In this document: positions 16,796 through 24,312 of the stretch, piece after piece
Position numbering within the stretch: position 1 is the first letter of the stretch
How the letters are laid out: each line of letters starts with the position of its first letter
Source: CADCWK01 sp964244115
GTDB lineage: Bacteria > Chloroflexota > Chloroflexia > Thermomicrobiales > UBA6265
Length of the DNA: 31,845 nucleotides
Assembly: GCA_964244115.1 (NCBI GenBank)
Contig: CAXTHM010000046.1
Location: 1 to 31,845 of the forward strand
Direction of reading: 5' to 3'
Notes under the pieces: model-generated
Told to the model about the DNA's origin: nothing
Seen by the model: the letters and a program-made list of their open reading frames with translations, nothing else
Database searches by the model: none
Translations under genes and position numbers: made by a program

Positions 16796-16837
16796 GGCGC
16801 CGGGACCAGCCCCCGCAAGGGGACCGATCCCGGCGCC
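16796..16837 (-). promoter_or_regulatory. Intergenic stem-loop between binding-protein and permease genes
   Basis: Outer arms GGCGCCGGGA (16796-16805) and TCCCGGCGCC (16828-16837) enclose an inner CCCC/GGGG stem. Read on the plus strand the inner loop is GCAA, a GNRA-type tetraloop; on the transcribed minus strand it reads TTGC. Such structures after solute-binding-protein genes commonly stabilise the upstream message or partly terminate, giving more binding protein than permease; that role is inferred. Confidence 0.5.
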
Positions 16838-16854
16838 AAACCGCGACCGGACCG

Positions 16855-18576
16855 TTATTCGAAGTAGGCGCTGTTCAGGAAGACGTAGGAGGCGAGGAAG
16901 TCGAGGACGTCCCCCTGCATCCGGGAGACCTTGGCGTTGTAACCGAAGGTGTCGACCAACGGGATGCAGGCGACGAGATCGAGGACCTTGTTCTGGACCT
17001 GCCCGTAGAGCTGGGCCCGGATGGCGTCATCGTTGGTCTGGTAGGCCTGCTCGAGCCAGCCGTCGACCTCGGCATCCTGGAGCTTGGCGCGGTTGAAGCC
17101 GGCCAGGTTCTGGGACCAGAAGATCGTCCGGAGGACGTCCGGGTCGGCGTAGGAGAACCACATGCCGGTGACGTCGTAGTTCCCCTCCTCGCGGATGACC
17201 TCGGTCAGGCGACCACGCTCCATGATCTCGAGGTTGAGCTTGATGCCGACGGCCTGCCAGGCGCCCTGGAGGAAGGTCGCGGTCGCCTTGTCCGGCTCGC
17301 GCTCCTGGAGCGGGTAGTACAGCTCAAGGGGCACACCATCCTTGGCGCGGTAGTCGCCGTCCAGCACCCAGCCGGCCTCGTCGAGGATCTGGCCGGCCTT
17401 GGCGACGTCGTAGGTGAACTTGGCCTCGGTCGCGGGATCGTAGCCGAGGGTCGGCTTCATCAGCGGGCTGGCGGCCGGGATGTTGAGCCCACCGAAGGCG
17501 GCCTGGTTGAGGGCCTCCTTGTCGATGGCGTAGTGCATCGCCTGGCGGACGGCCAGATCGGCGATCGGCGTCTCGCGGGTCAGGTTGAGCAGGATCGTCC
17601 GGCCGGAGCCCGGCTGCCCCTGCTGGACCACCGTGACGTCGCTGTTGGCCTCGAGGTCCGGCAACTGGAGCCCGTCGATCGAGTCGATGTACTGGGTCTC
17701 GTCGGTCGTGATCGTGCCGGTCCGGATCGAGATGTCGTCGATGATGCGGAACTCGATCTCGTCGAAGTAGGCGGCGCCGGTGTTGGCGAAGCCCGACGAG
17801 CCCCAGTTGTAGTCCGGGTTCTTCGTGACGGTGATGTGATCGGCCTCGACCCACTCGCCGAAGACGAAGGGGCCGGTCCCGACCGGGGCGCGGGCGAAGG
17901 CCTCGAGACCCATCGTCCGGACGGCCGTCGGCGAGACGATGCCGAGGTAGCCGTTCAGGCCGGAGAGCAGCGGGGCGAAGGCAGACTTCAGCACGACCTT
18001 GATCGTGTGGTCGTCGATGATCTCGGAGTGGTCGTACGGGCCGAGCTGGTCGTGGCACTGGCCGGGCGTGATGACCATGCTGGCGTCGGGCGTCCCACCC
18101 ACGGTCGGCGTGCCGCCGGCCGCGACGATGTCCCCGGCGACGACACGGTCGAACGTGAACTGGACGGCCTCGGCGTTGAACGGCGTCCCGTCATGGAACG
18201 TCACGCCCTGCTTGAGGACGAAGGTGTACTCGGTGCCATCCTCGGAGATCGTCCAGCTCTCGGCCAGACCCGGGATGAACTCGGTCGCGGTCGGCATCCA
18301 GACCAGCGGCTCGCAGATGTTGAGCGTGACGCGGATCGTGGAGTCGTAGTTCGTAACCTGCGGGTCGAGCGTGCCGTCGACGTCGAAGCCGAGCCCGTAG
18401 ATCAGCGTCCCGCCGGGCTGGCCCTGGCGCTGGACGACGCGGGCGGAGGTGAAGTCGAGACCATGAGCCCCGGCCTTGGCCTGCCACTGGGCCAGCGACA
18501 GCGCCGCGGCGCCACCGACGGCGCCACCGAGCAGGGAACGGCGGTTGACGCGAGTGCCGTTGAGACGAGTATCCAT
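16855..18576 (-). CDS. ABC transporter substrate-binding protein, family 5 (peptide/opine type), Tat-exported
   Basis: 573 residues, exported receptor for the adjacent permeases. The signal has a twin-arginine-like motif, NRRSLLGGAVGGAAALSLAQ, ending near AKAGAHG; there is no lipobox Cys. Family-5 signatures: LDPQVTNYDSTIRVTLNICE then PLVWMP, LAESWTISEDGTEYTFVLKQ followed by GVTFHDGTPFNAEAVQFTFD (the standard SBP_bac_5 motif), GTGPFVFGEW, NPDYNW, and AVRQAMHYAIDKEALN. The natural ligand cannot be read from sequence; peptide, nickel, opine and oligosaccharide binders all use this fold. ATG 18576 has GGGGGA at good spacing and gives the correct signal; an earlier in-frame start at 18621 would add residues before it. 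It stands 90 bp downstream of the SDR gene. Confidence 0.93.
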   Translation of the reverse strand: MDTRLNGTRVNRRSLLGGAVGGAAALSLAQWQAKAGAHGLDFTSARVVQRQGQPGGTLIYGLGFDVDGTLDPQVTNYDSTIRVTLNICEPLVWMPTATEFIPGLAESWTISEDGTEYTFVLKQGVTFHDGTPFNAEAVQFTFDRVVAGDIVAAGGTPTVGGTPDASMVITPGQCHDQLGPYDHSEIIDDHTIKVVLKSAFAPLLSGLNGYLGIVSPTAVRTMGLEAFARAPVGTGPFVFGEWVEADHITVTKNPDYNWGSSGFANTGAAYFDEIEFRIIDDISIRTGTITTDETQYIDSIDGLQLPDLEANSDVTVVQQGQPGSGRTILLNLTRETPIADLAVRQAMHYAIDKEALNQAAFGGLNIPAASPLMKPTLGYDPATEAKFTYDVAKAGQILDEAGWVLDGDYRAKDGVPLELYYPLQEREPDKATATFLQGAWQAVGIKLNLEIMERGRLTEVIREEGNYDVTGMWFSYADPDVLRTIFWSQNLAGFNRAKLQDAEVDGWLEQAYQTNDDAIRAQLYGQVQNKVLDLVACIPLVDTFGYNAKVSRMQGDVLDFLASYVFLNSAYFE

Positions 18577-18666
18577 CGATGATCCCCCAGCGCGACGATT
18601 GCGAGGTCGACCGCGAGACACCTCGCGGTGGCAGTCCGCCGGAGACCGGCGGGTTTCACCCAGAAG

Positions 18667-19509
18667 TCAGTGGGCCACCAGCGTGGTGGCCCGGCCCGTG
18701 ACCCAGTCGTACCGGGGGTCGTCGTCAGGCACGCTCGTGCCCTCGAACCGGACCCCGACACCAGCCCCGCCATCGACGTCGATGACGGCGCCGGTCAGGA
18801 ACGACGCGGCATCCGACGCCAGGAACAGGACCACCGAGGCGACTTCGTTCGGCTCACCGGCCCGGGCCATGGGCATGGTCGGGATCCGGCGACCGAGGGA
18901 ATCGGCCATCCGTGGCGGGAGTGGTTTGGGTTGGGTGTCGATCAGGCCGGGACTGATGCAGTTGACCAGGATGCCGTACTGCGCCAGCTCGACCGCGGCG
19001 ACCCGCGTGAAGCTCTCGACCGCGGCCCGGCTCGATGCGTAGCAGGCGGCACCGGCCGAACCCCGCTTGCTCACGCCGGACGAGAACGTCACGATCCGGC
19101 CGGGATTGCCGCCGGCGATCATCGCCTTCGCCGCCGCCTGCGTCATCAGGAACGTCCCCCGGCAGTTGACGCCGTAGACCGTGTCCCAGACCTCGACCCG
19201 CTCCTCCAGCAGTGTGGCGTGCGGGGCGACGGCGGCGTTGTTGACGCAGAGGTCCAGCCGACCGTAGCGATTGACCGCCGCGTCGACGATCGCCTGCGCC
19301 CCTTCGGGCGTGGCGATGTCTCCGACGATCGTGCTGACCTGGCCGTCCGGCAGACCGGCGACCGTCTCGGCCAGCCCGTCGGCGTCACGGTCGGTCGCCA
19401 GGACGGTTGCCTGGGCCGCGACCAGCCGCTCGACGATCGACCGGCCGACGCCGCGGGCGGCGCCGGTGACGATCGCGACCTGTCCGGAAAAGACGAACTC
19501 GACGTTCAT
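18667..19509 (-). CDS. SDR-family oxidoreductase with YxxxR in place of YxxxK
   Basis: 280 residues of a classical SDR fold, first gene of the leftward transport operon. Cofactor loop TGAARGVG, then ATDRDADG; GDIATPEG; VNNAAVAP; active-site Ser in TFSSGVSK. The catalytic segment reads ACYASSRAAVESF: the Tyr is kept but the position of the near-invariant Lys is Arg (codon CGG). Downstream parts (ISPGLIDT, MARAGEPNEVASVVLFLAS, DVDGGAG) are normal, and a roughly 25-residue C-terminal extension (VRFEGTSVPDDDPRYDWV) follows. The ATG at 19509 has GAGGGGGTGGA upstream. Operon position next to a binding protein and opposite a Gfo/Idh/MocA dehydrogenase suggests catabolism of the imported compound (inference). 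Confidence 0.88.
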   Translation of the reverse strand: MNVEFVFSGQVAIVTGAARGVGRSIVERLVAAQATVLATDRDADGLAETVAGLPDGQVSTIVGDIATPEGAQAIVDAAVNRYGRLDLCVNNAAVAPHATLLEERVEVWDTVYGVNCRGTFLMTQAAAKAMIAGGNPGRIVTFSSGVSKRGSAGAACYASSRAAVESFTRVAAVELAQYGILVNCISPGLIDTQPKPLPPRMADSLGRRIPTMPMARAGEPNEVASVVLFLASDAASFLTGAVIDVDGGAGVGVRFEGTSVPDDDPRYDWVTGRATTLVAH

Positions 19510-19597
19510 TCCACCCCCTCGAAACCGATGGGTTCACCGTGCCGGCACCACTTGTAGCGGTTTGCACCATTTCCTTGCGGGACACCGACTATTCAGT

Positions 19598-19651
19598 TTG
19601 ACATCGACCCGTGGGGTGATAATATGCGGATTGTCGACAATCGTCAATCCG
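19598..19651. promoter_or_regulatory. Overlapping divergent promoters with palindromic operator (GntR control region)
   Basis: Plus strand: TTGACA (19598-19603) and TAATAT (19620-19625), 16-bp spacer, driving the GntR gene. Minus strand: TTGACG (19647-19642) and TATTAT (19624-19619), 17-bp spacer, driving the SDR/transport operon. The -10 boxes overlap almost completely. ATTGTCGACAAT (19630-19641), a perfect 12-bp palindrome, fills the minus spacer and covers the start-point side of the plus promoter. It is nested in CGGATTG/CAATCCG arms (19627-19633 and 19645-19651). TGTC-GACA resembles the GTM-KAC core known for FadR-subfamily GntR operators. The remaining 19510-19873 bases hold nothing else I recognise. 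Confidence 0.65.
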
Positions 19652-19873
19652 TCAGTCAGCATCACTCTTGGCTACATGGCACAAGGCCGCGGGCCGGGCT
19701 TCTGGCCTCACCATCCATGCCGACACGGGAGTCGTCAGGTCGTCGTCATGGCGACGAATCATCGCGACGAATCATGAGGAGGGGAACCGGAAGATCACGC
19801 TGGGGGCCCACCCGACCACCCCGTGATCCGGTCGATCCGGGGCCAGTCGCATCGGGGCAGGAAGCAGGAGTGC

Positions 19874-20665
19874 ATGGCGTCTACCGCTCAGGACCATCTC
19901 GACCCCACCGCGTCGGACGGGCCGATCCGCCAGCCCAGCCGGCTCCGCCTCGTCGATGACATCGCGCAGGCCCTCGAGGACGGCATCCTGTCCGGTGCGC
20001 TCCGGCCAGGTGAGCGCCTGATCGAGACCCGCCTCTGCGACGAGCTCGGGGTGAGCCGGACGACGCTGCGCGAGGCGCTGCTGACCCTGAACCACCGGGG
20101 GCTCGTCCGGAGCGAACCACGCCGCGGCACCTTCGTCCACCGGCTGGCGCCGGAGGAGTCGCGCGACCTGCGCCGGGCCCGCTCGGTCCTGGAGGGCTAC
20201 GTCATCTCGGCCGGCCACACCAGCCTGACCCAGGCGGACTTCAACGGGATGCAGGCGATCGTCGACGAGATGGCCGTCTGCCAGTTTCCCGGTGAAGTCG
20301 CCCGGATCATCCGGCTGGACCTGGAGTTCCACGAGGCGATCATGCGGGCCGTCCCGTCGACGGTGATGCGTGAGCTCTGGCAGAGCCTGAACGGGCGGAT
20401 GAGCGCCCTGATCCTGAGCAGCATCGAGCGCCACCACGCCGGGACGCCCGACTTCGCCGAGTTCCATCAGGTCCTGCTCGACGCCCTGCGGACCGGTCGG
20501 AGGACCATCGCGACCGACGCGGTGGTCGCCCATTACATCGGCGTCACCGACGAGGACACGGAATCGCTCGAGGAGATCACGCGGGCGATCGACACGATGA
20601 TCCGTGTTCCCGTTCCGGTCGCGGATGCGACCGGACGGGCCCGGGCAATGTCCGCTCCGGAGTGA
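19874..20665 (+). CDS. GntR-family (FadR/FCD type) transcriptional regulator
   Basis: 263 residues. A winged-helix domain at about 20-90 (LRLVDDIAQALEDGILSGAL, RPGERLIETRLCDELGVSRT, TLREALLTLNHRGLVRSEPR then RGTFV) is followed by an all-helical FCD ligand domain with DLEFHEAIMRA and later His residues in SSIERHHAGTPDFAEFH and VVAHYIG that fit the metal-binding set of FCD regulators. Such proteins sense organic or sugar acids and usually repress their own locus. ATG 19874 is preceded by GGAAGCAGGAG; an in-frame GTG at 19823 would add 17 residues and is less likely. It is divergent from the SDR/transporter operon and is followed 20 bp later by the Gfo/Idh/MocA gene. A likely operator is at 19630-19641. 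Confidence 0.9.
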   Translation: MASTAQDHLDPTASDGPIRQPSRLRLVDDIAQALEDGILSGALRPGERLIETRLCDELGVSRTTLREALLTLNHRGLVRSEPRRGTFVHRLAPEESRDLRRARSVLEGYVISAGHTSLTQADFNGMQAIVDEMAVCQFPGEVARIIRLDLEFHEAIMRAVPSTVMRELWQSLNGRMSALILSSIERHHAGTPDFAEFHQVLLDALRTGRRTIATDAVVAHYIGVTDEDTESLEEITRAIDTMIRVPVPVADATGRARAMSAPE

Positions 20666-20685
20666 GCGGGAGAGGAACACCACCG

Positions 20686-21828
20686 ATGTCTGTCGCATTC
20701 CAGCCCATCACGGGCCGCAAGGTCCGGGTCGGCGTCATCGGCGCCGGCGTCTGGGCCAACAACGCCCACCTGCCGGGCTGGCACCGGGACTCGCGCTGCG
20801 ACATCGTCGCGGTCTGCGATGTCGACGAGGCGCTCGCCGACCAGGCGAAGGCGACCTTCGGGGCCGATGCCGCCTACACCGACTATCGCGACCTGATCGC
20901 CCGTGACGACATCGACGTGGTCGACGTCTGCACCTCCAGCGCGATGCACCTGGAGCTCTCGCTGGCGGCCCTCAACGCCGGCAAGCACGTCCTCTGCGAG
21001 AAGCCGGTCGCCTTCGACTTCCGCCAGACGGCCGACGCCGCCGACCTCGCCGACAGCAAGGGGCTCAAGACCAAGCTCGGCTTCACCTTCCGCTACAGCC
21101 CCGGCGTCCGCTACGCCCGCCAGCTGATCGACGAGGGCTTCGTCGGCGAGCCGTACATCTACAACGCCTACGAGCAGAACTCGCAGTGGATCGACCCGCA
21201 GACGCCGCTCCGCCAGGTCAAGCTCGACGTCGACCCCACCAAGATCCAGACGCAGTCGCTCGAAGGCTACGGCGCCCCGGTGATCGACATCGGTCACTCC
21301 TGGGTCGGCGCCGACTACGCCCGCGTCGTCGGGACGATGCGCAACTTCGTCCCCGAGCGGATCGTCCGGGCGACCGGCCAGATGACGAAAATCAATATCG
21401 ACGACGGCGACATCTACATCGGCGAGTACACCAACGGCGTGATCAGCTCGGTCCAGACGAGCTTCGTCACCGTCGGCAACTACCCCGGTATCGAGGTCCG
21501 CCTCTACGGCTCCAAGGGCGCGATCATCTGCCGGCTGATCGAGGAGTTCGGCATCGCCGAGACGATCAAGGTCGCGACGCCGGACGACGTCGAGTTCCGG
21601 CAACTGGAGATCCCGGCCGAGTTCTACCCGGAGGGCGGCCACGCCGGCGAGTCCTGGCGGACGCTGTTCTACGCCAACCTGATCAAGGACTTCCTCGACG
21701 AGCTCACGACCGACACCGGCGCCAACCAGGGCAACTTCCGGGACGGCGCCTGGGTCCAGGAGGCGATCAACGCCGTCGAGCTGTCGTTCCACGAGCGCCG
21801 CTGGGTGGACCTGCCGCTGCCACGATAG
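20686..21828 (+). CDS. Gfo/Idh/MocA-family NAD(P)-dependent oxidoreductase
   Basis: 380 residues. The Rossmann domain opens with VRVGVIGAGVWANNAHLPGW, then CDVDEALA, and the family hallmark CEKPVAFDF at about residues 105-113 with its catalytic Lys. The C-terminal alpha/beta domain includes RYSPGVRYARQLIDEGFVGE, a histidine in DIGHSWVGADYARVVG and LYGSKGAIICRL. Members oxidise or epimerise sugars, inositols and related polyols. ATG 20686 has AGAGGA about 10 nt upstream; it follows the GntR gene by 20 bp and is probably co-transcribed with it. Together with the SDR of the opposite arm it suggests a two-dehydrogenase catabolic route for a polyol or sugar derivative (inference). Confidence 0.92.
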   Translation: MSVAFQPITGRKVRVGVIGAGVWANNAHLPGWHRDSRCDIVAVCDVDEALADQAKATFGADAAYTDYRDLIARDDIDVVDVCTSSAMHLELSLAALNAGKHVLCEKPVAFDFRQTADAADLADSKGLKTKLGFTFRYSPGVRYARQLIDEGFVGEPYIYNAYEQNSQWIDPQTPLRQVKLDVDPTKIQTQSLEGYGAPVIDIGHSWVGADYARVVGTMRNFVPERIVRATGQMTKINIDDGDIYIGEYTNGVISSVQTSFVTVGNYPGIEVRLYGSKGAIICRLIEEFGIAETIKVATPDDVEFRQLEIPAEFYPEGGHAGESWRTLFYANLIKDFLDELTTDTGANQGNFRDGAWVQEAINAVELSFHERRWVDLPLPR

Positions 21829-21893
21829 ATCACGACTTCTCGGTGTGGCGGGACTCGAAGCGTCTTGGTGGCGAAGAGACCTCTCCCTCCCGG

Positions 21894-21962
21894 CCTCCTC
21901 TCCGGGACCGGTTCGCTGCGACGCCTGCGGTCGTCTGCGCGTCACCGGTCCCGGAGAGGGGG
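21894..21962. terminator. Long hairpin after the Gfo/Idh gene
   Basis: CTCTCCGGGACCGGT (21898-21912) and ACCGGTCCCGGAGAG (21944-21958) form a perfect 15-bp stem, extended by about four further pairs (one G-U), around a 31-nt loop. It lies 66 bp after the Gfo/Idh stop and before the DUF559 gene. Probably a terminator or a member of a dispersed GGGAGAG-type intergenic repeat. Confidence 0.45.
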
Positions 21963-22037
21963 AGACGGGCTACTGGCGAATATCGATGACTTCGGCGGAC
22001 GGGAAAGAACCGGTAGCTCGTCGAGAGGCACGATGAC

Positions 22038-22385
22038 GTGGACAACCCCGTTTCTCGTCGGGTTGCGGCCGCCCGTCACCTTCGGCGCCGGCAAACCTCG
22101 GCGGAGGTGGCGCTGTGGGCCAGGCTGCGTCGTCAGCAACTGGGCGTCACCTTCCGGCGCCAGCATATCGTCGGGCCGTTCGTGGTCGACTTCTGTTGCC
22201 AAACGGCCCGGCTGATCGTCGAGCTCGACGGGTCGATCCATGACCTCGATGACGTGCGGGAGCAGGATGCGTGGCGAACGGAATATCTGGAAGCGCGCGG
22301 CTTCACCGTCGTCCGGTTCGTCAACGAACAGGTCCTCTCTCAACCCGAGACCGTCATCACTGCCATCCGCGACCTGCTCATCTAA
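22038..22385 (+). CDS. DUF559 (Vsr/PD-(D/E)xK-like endonuclease fold) protein
   Basis: 115 residues. The whole length matches DUF559: ARHLRRRQTSAEVALWARLR, then QLGVTFRRQHIVGPFVVDFC, LIVELDGSIHD, DAWRTEYLEARGFTVVRFVN and EQVLSQPETVITAIRDLL. The D in VVDF and the E-x-D of VELDG fit the PD-(D/E)xK-type metal site predicted for this family, which is related to very-short-patch-repair endonucleases. The biological role of stand-alone DUF559 proteins is not established. The start is GTG 22038 with GAGAGG about 9 nt upstream. Such genes are often scattered as single units and this one looks like a passenger between two metabolic genes. Confidence 0.85.
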   Translation: MDNPVSRRVAAARHLRRRQTSAEVALWARLRRQQLGVTFRRQHIVGPFVVDFCCQTARLIVELDGSIHDLDDVREQDAWRTEYLEARGFTVVRFVNEQVLSQPETVITAIRDLLI

Positions 22386-22487
22386 CGACACGTTCTCCCC
22401 CTCTCTGGGACCGGGGGGGGAGGTCTGCTCGCTACCAAACCCTTTCGAGTCCGCCCCTCCCCGCCCCTACACTTGGAGCCACACCCC

Positions 22488-24212
22488 ATGACCGAAACCC
22501 TGCCAGTGACCGCCGCACCCACCGCCCCGGCCTTCGACCGCTGGCTGGACGCCTTCTTCACCTCCCACTTCCGCCGCAACCCCGTCAACGCGACCTTCAC
22601 CGGGGCCCACGATTATGACGACCTGCTTCCGGACACCTCCCCGGAGGCGATCGCCGTCAACCACGCCGAGATGACGCGGCTGCGCGGGGAGCTCGCCGCC
22701 CTGCCGGACGAGCCGCTGAGCGAGGCGCAGCGGCACGACCGGGCGCTGGCCGACGGCGCCCTGCAACTCGCCCTCTGGGAGGACCAGTCCGGCCACTTCC
22801 AGCGTGGCAACCCGAGTTACTACACCGGCGAGGCCGTCTTCTCGGTCATGGCCCTGTTTCACCGCGACGCCGAACCGGTCGCCGAGCGGGCCGACGCGGC
22901 CGAGGCCCGGATGCGGGCGATCCCGGCCTTCCTCGCCCAGGGCCGGGCTAACGTCGCCTCGGCGCCGGCCGCCTGGACCGAGCGCGCCATCCGCGAGGCG
23001 CGGTCGGGGATCGCCTACTTCGGCGATGGCTTCGGGTTGCTGATGGATGAGCGCGGCATCCGGTCCGACGGGCTGGTCGAGGCGACGGCGATCGCGACCG
23101 CCGCCTTCCGAGAGCACCTGGTCTGGCTGGAAGGCACCCTGCTCCACCAGACCAACGACGGCTACAGCGCCGGCACGGAGGCATTCGAGCGCCACCTGCG
23201 CCTCGGCCACCAGCTCGCGCCCGAGCAGGACGCCACCTGGGTCGATCGCTACGCCCGGGAGGCGATCGCGTCCGCCCAGCGGACGCTGGAGGAGCGCGCC
23301 CGCGAACTCGACCCGGCGGCCGACTGGCCCACCCAACTCGCCGGTCTGGCCGACCACCACCAAACGACCGAGAGCTACTACGGCGCCTACACCGCGACCT
23401 GGCGGGCCGCGAAGGAGGCCGCTCTGGCGGCCGACCTCGTCACCTGGCCGGACTACCCGATCGACTACGGGCCGTTCCCGGAATCGGACCGGGCGGCGGC
23501 CGGCGGGCTCTACTACCTGTTCTACCGCTGTCCGGCCCCGCTCGGCCGCCCGGAGACGCACTACTACCGGGTCACCCCGATCGAGCCCGACATGCCGGCC
23601 GACGAGCAGGAGGCGAAGCTCCGGGCGACCAACGACGCCGTCATCAAGCTCAACCACGTCATCCACCACGGCGGCATCGGCCACCACGTCCAGAACTGGA
23701 ACGCCTTCCGGGCCGAGTCGCGCGTCGGGCGGATCTCGGGGGTCGATTCCGCCGCGCGGCTGTCGCTGTTCTGCTCCGGCTCGCTGGTCGAGGGCTGGGC
23801 CGTCTATTCAGTCGAACTGATGGCGGAGCAGACCGACTTCCTCACGCCGCTGGAGAAACTGTCTGAGGCGCAGGGTCGGGTCCGGATGGCCGCCCGGGCC
23901 ATCGCCGACGTCGGCATCCACACCGGCGCGATGACGCTTGCGGATGCCGCCGCCTTCTACGAGGCCGAGGCCGGGATGACCGCAGCCGCGTCGATGGGCG
24001 AAGCGGTCAAGAACAGCATGTTCCCCGGCGCGGCGATGATGTACCTGATCGGGACCGACGCGATCCATGACCTCCGCCGGACGATGGCCGAGCGCGAGGG
24101 CGACGCCTTCTCCCTGCGCCGTTTCCACGACCGCTTCCTCAGCTACGGCGCCATCCCCGTCGCCCTGATCGCGGCATCGATGACCACGGATGCCGGATCG
24201 CCCGCAATCTGA
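22488..24212 (+). CDS. DUF885-family protein with altered HExxxGH motif
   Basis: 574 residues, full length for DUF885. N-terminal FDRWLDAFFTSHFRRNPVNA and TFTGAHDYDD are typical (W..F....P...T..G.H). The signature region reads NHVIHHGGIGHHVQNW at about 389-404: family members usually have HExxPGHHxQ, so the catalytic-type Glu is replaced by His and the Pro by Ile. The later EGWAVYSVELMAE (435 on) is intact, as is MYLIGTDAIHDLRRTM. A direct metallopeptidase role is therefore doubtful, though the fold is intact. ATG 22488 is preceded by GGAG at 9 nt; TTG 22473 lies in that site. It is the last rightward gene and converges on the 24313 gene. A paralogue ends the opposite arm (13603-14819), with only distant similarity. 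Confidence 0.85.
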   Translation: MTETLPVTAAPTAPAFDRWLDAFFTSHFRRNPVNATFTGAHDYDDLLPDTSPEAIAVNHAEMTRLRGELAALPDEPLSEAQRHDRALADGALQLALWEDQSGHFQRGNPSYYTGEAVFSVMALFHRDAEPVAERADAAEARMRAIPAFLAQGRANVASAPAAWTERAIREARSGIAYFGDGFGLLMDERGIRSDGLVEATAIATAAFREHLVWLEGTLLHQTNDGYSAGTEAFERHLRLGHQLAPEQDATWVDRYAREAIASAQRTLEERARELDPAADWPTQLAGLADHHQTTESYYGAYTATWRAAKEAALAADLVTWPDYPIDYGPFPESDRAAAGGLYYLFYRCPAPLGRPETHYYRVTPIEPDMPADEQEAKLRATNDAVIKLNHVIHHGGIGHHVQNWNAFRAESRVGRISGVDSAARLSLFCSGSLVEGWAVYSVELMAEQTDFLTPLEKLSEAQGRVRMAARAIADVGIHTGAMTLADAAAFYEAEAGMTAAASMGEAVKNSMFPGAAMMYLIGTDAIHDLRRTMAEREGDAFSLRRFHDRFLSYGAIPVALIAASMTTDAGSPAI

Positions 24213-24246
24213 AAATCAGGCCAGTCGCACCGCCTCGCCCCAGACA

Positions 24247-24288
24247 CCCGGAAGCCCGGCCACCAGGTGCGGTGGCCGGGCTTCCGGG
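24247..24288. terminator. Perfect 18-bp hairpin between convergent genes
   Basis: CCCGGAAGCCCGGCCACC and GGTGGCCGGGCTTCCGGG flank a 6-nt loop (AGGTGC). It lies midway between the stop codons of the rightward DUF885 gene and the leftward exported-protein gene, the expected position of a bidirectional terminator; no T-run on either side. Confidence 0.65.
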
Positions 24289-24312
24289 CTTCCATCGGGA
24301 CGACGGGCGTGA

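Noticed and set aside
16102..18582. An 826-codon open frame on the plus strand
   Set aside because: It lies wholly antisense to the binding-protein and DppB genes, is composed mainly of charged low-complexity residues and arises from the GC-rich third positions of the real genes.
20533..21945. A 470-codon minus-strand frame
   Set aside because: Antisense shadow of the Gfo/Idh/MocA gene and the end of the GntR gene.
22467..23687. A 406-codon minus-strand frame
   Set aside because: Antisense shadow of the DUF885 gene; Val/Gly/Arg-rich with no domain.
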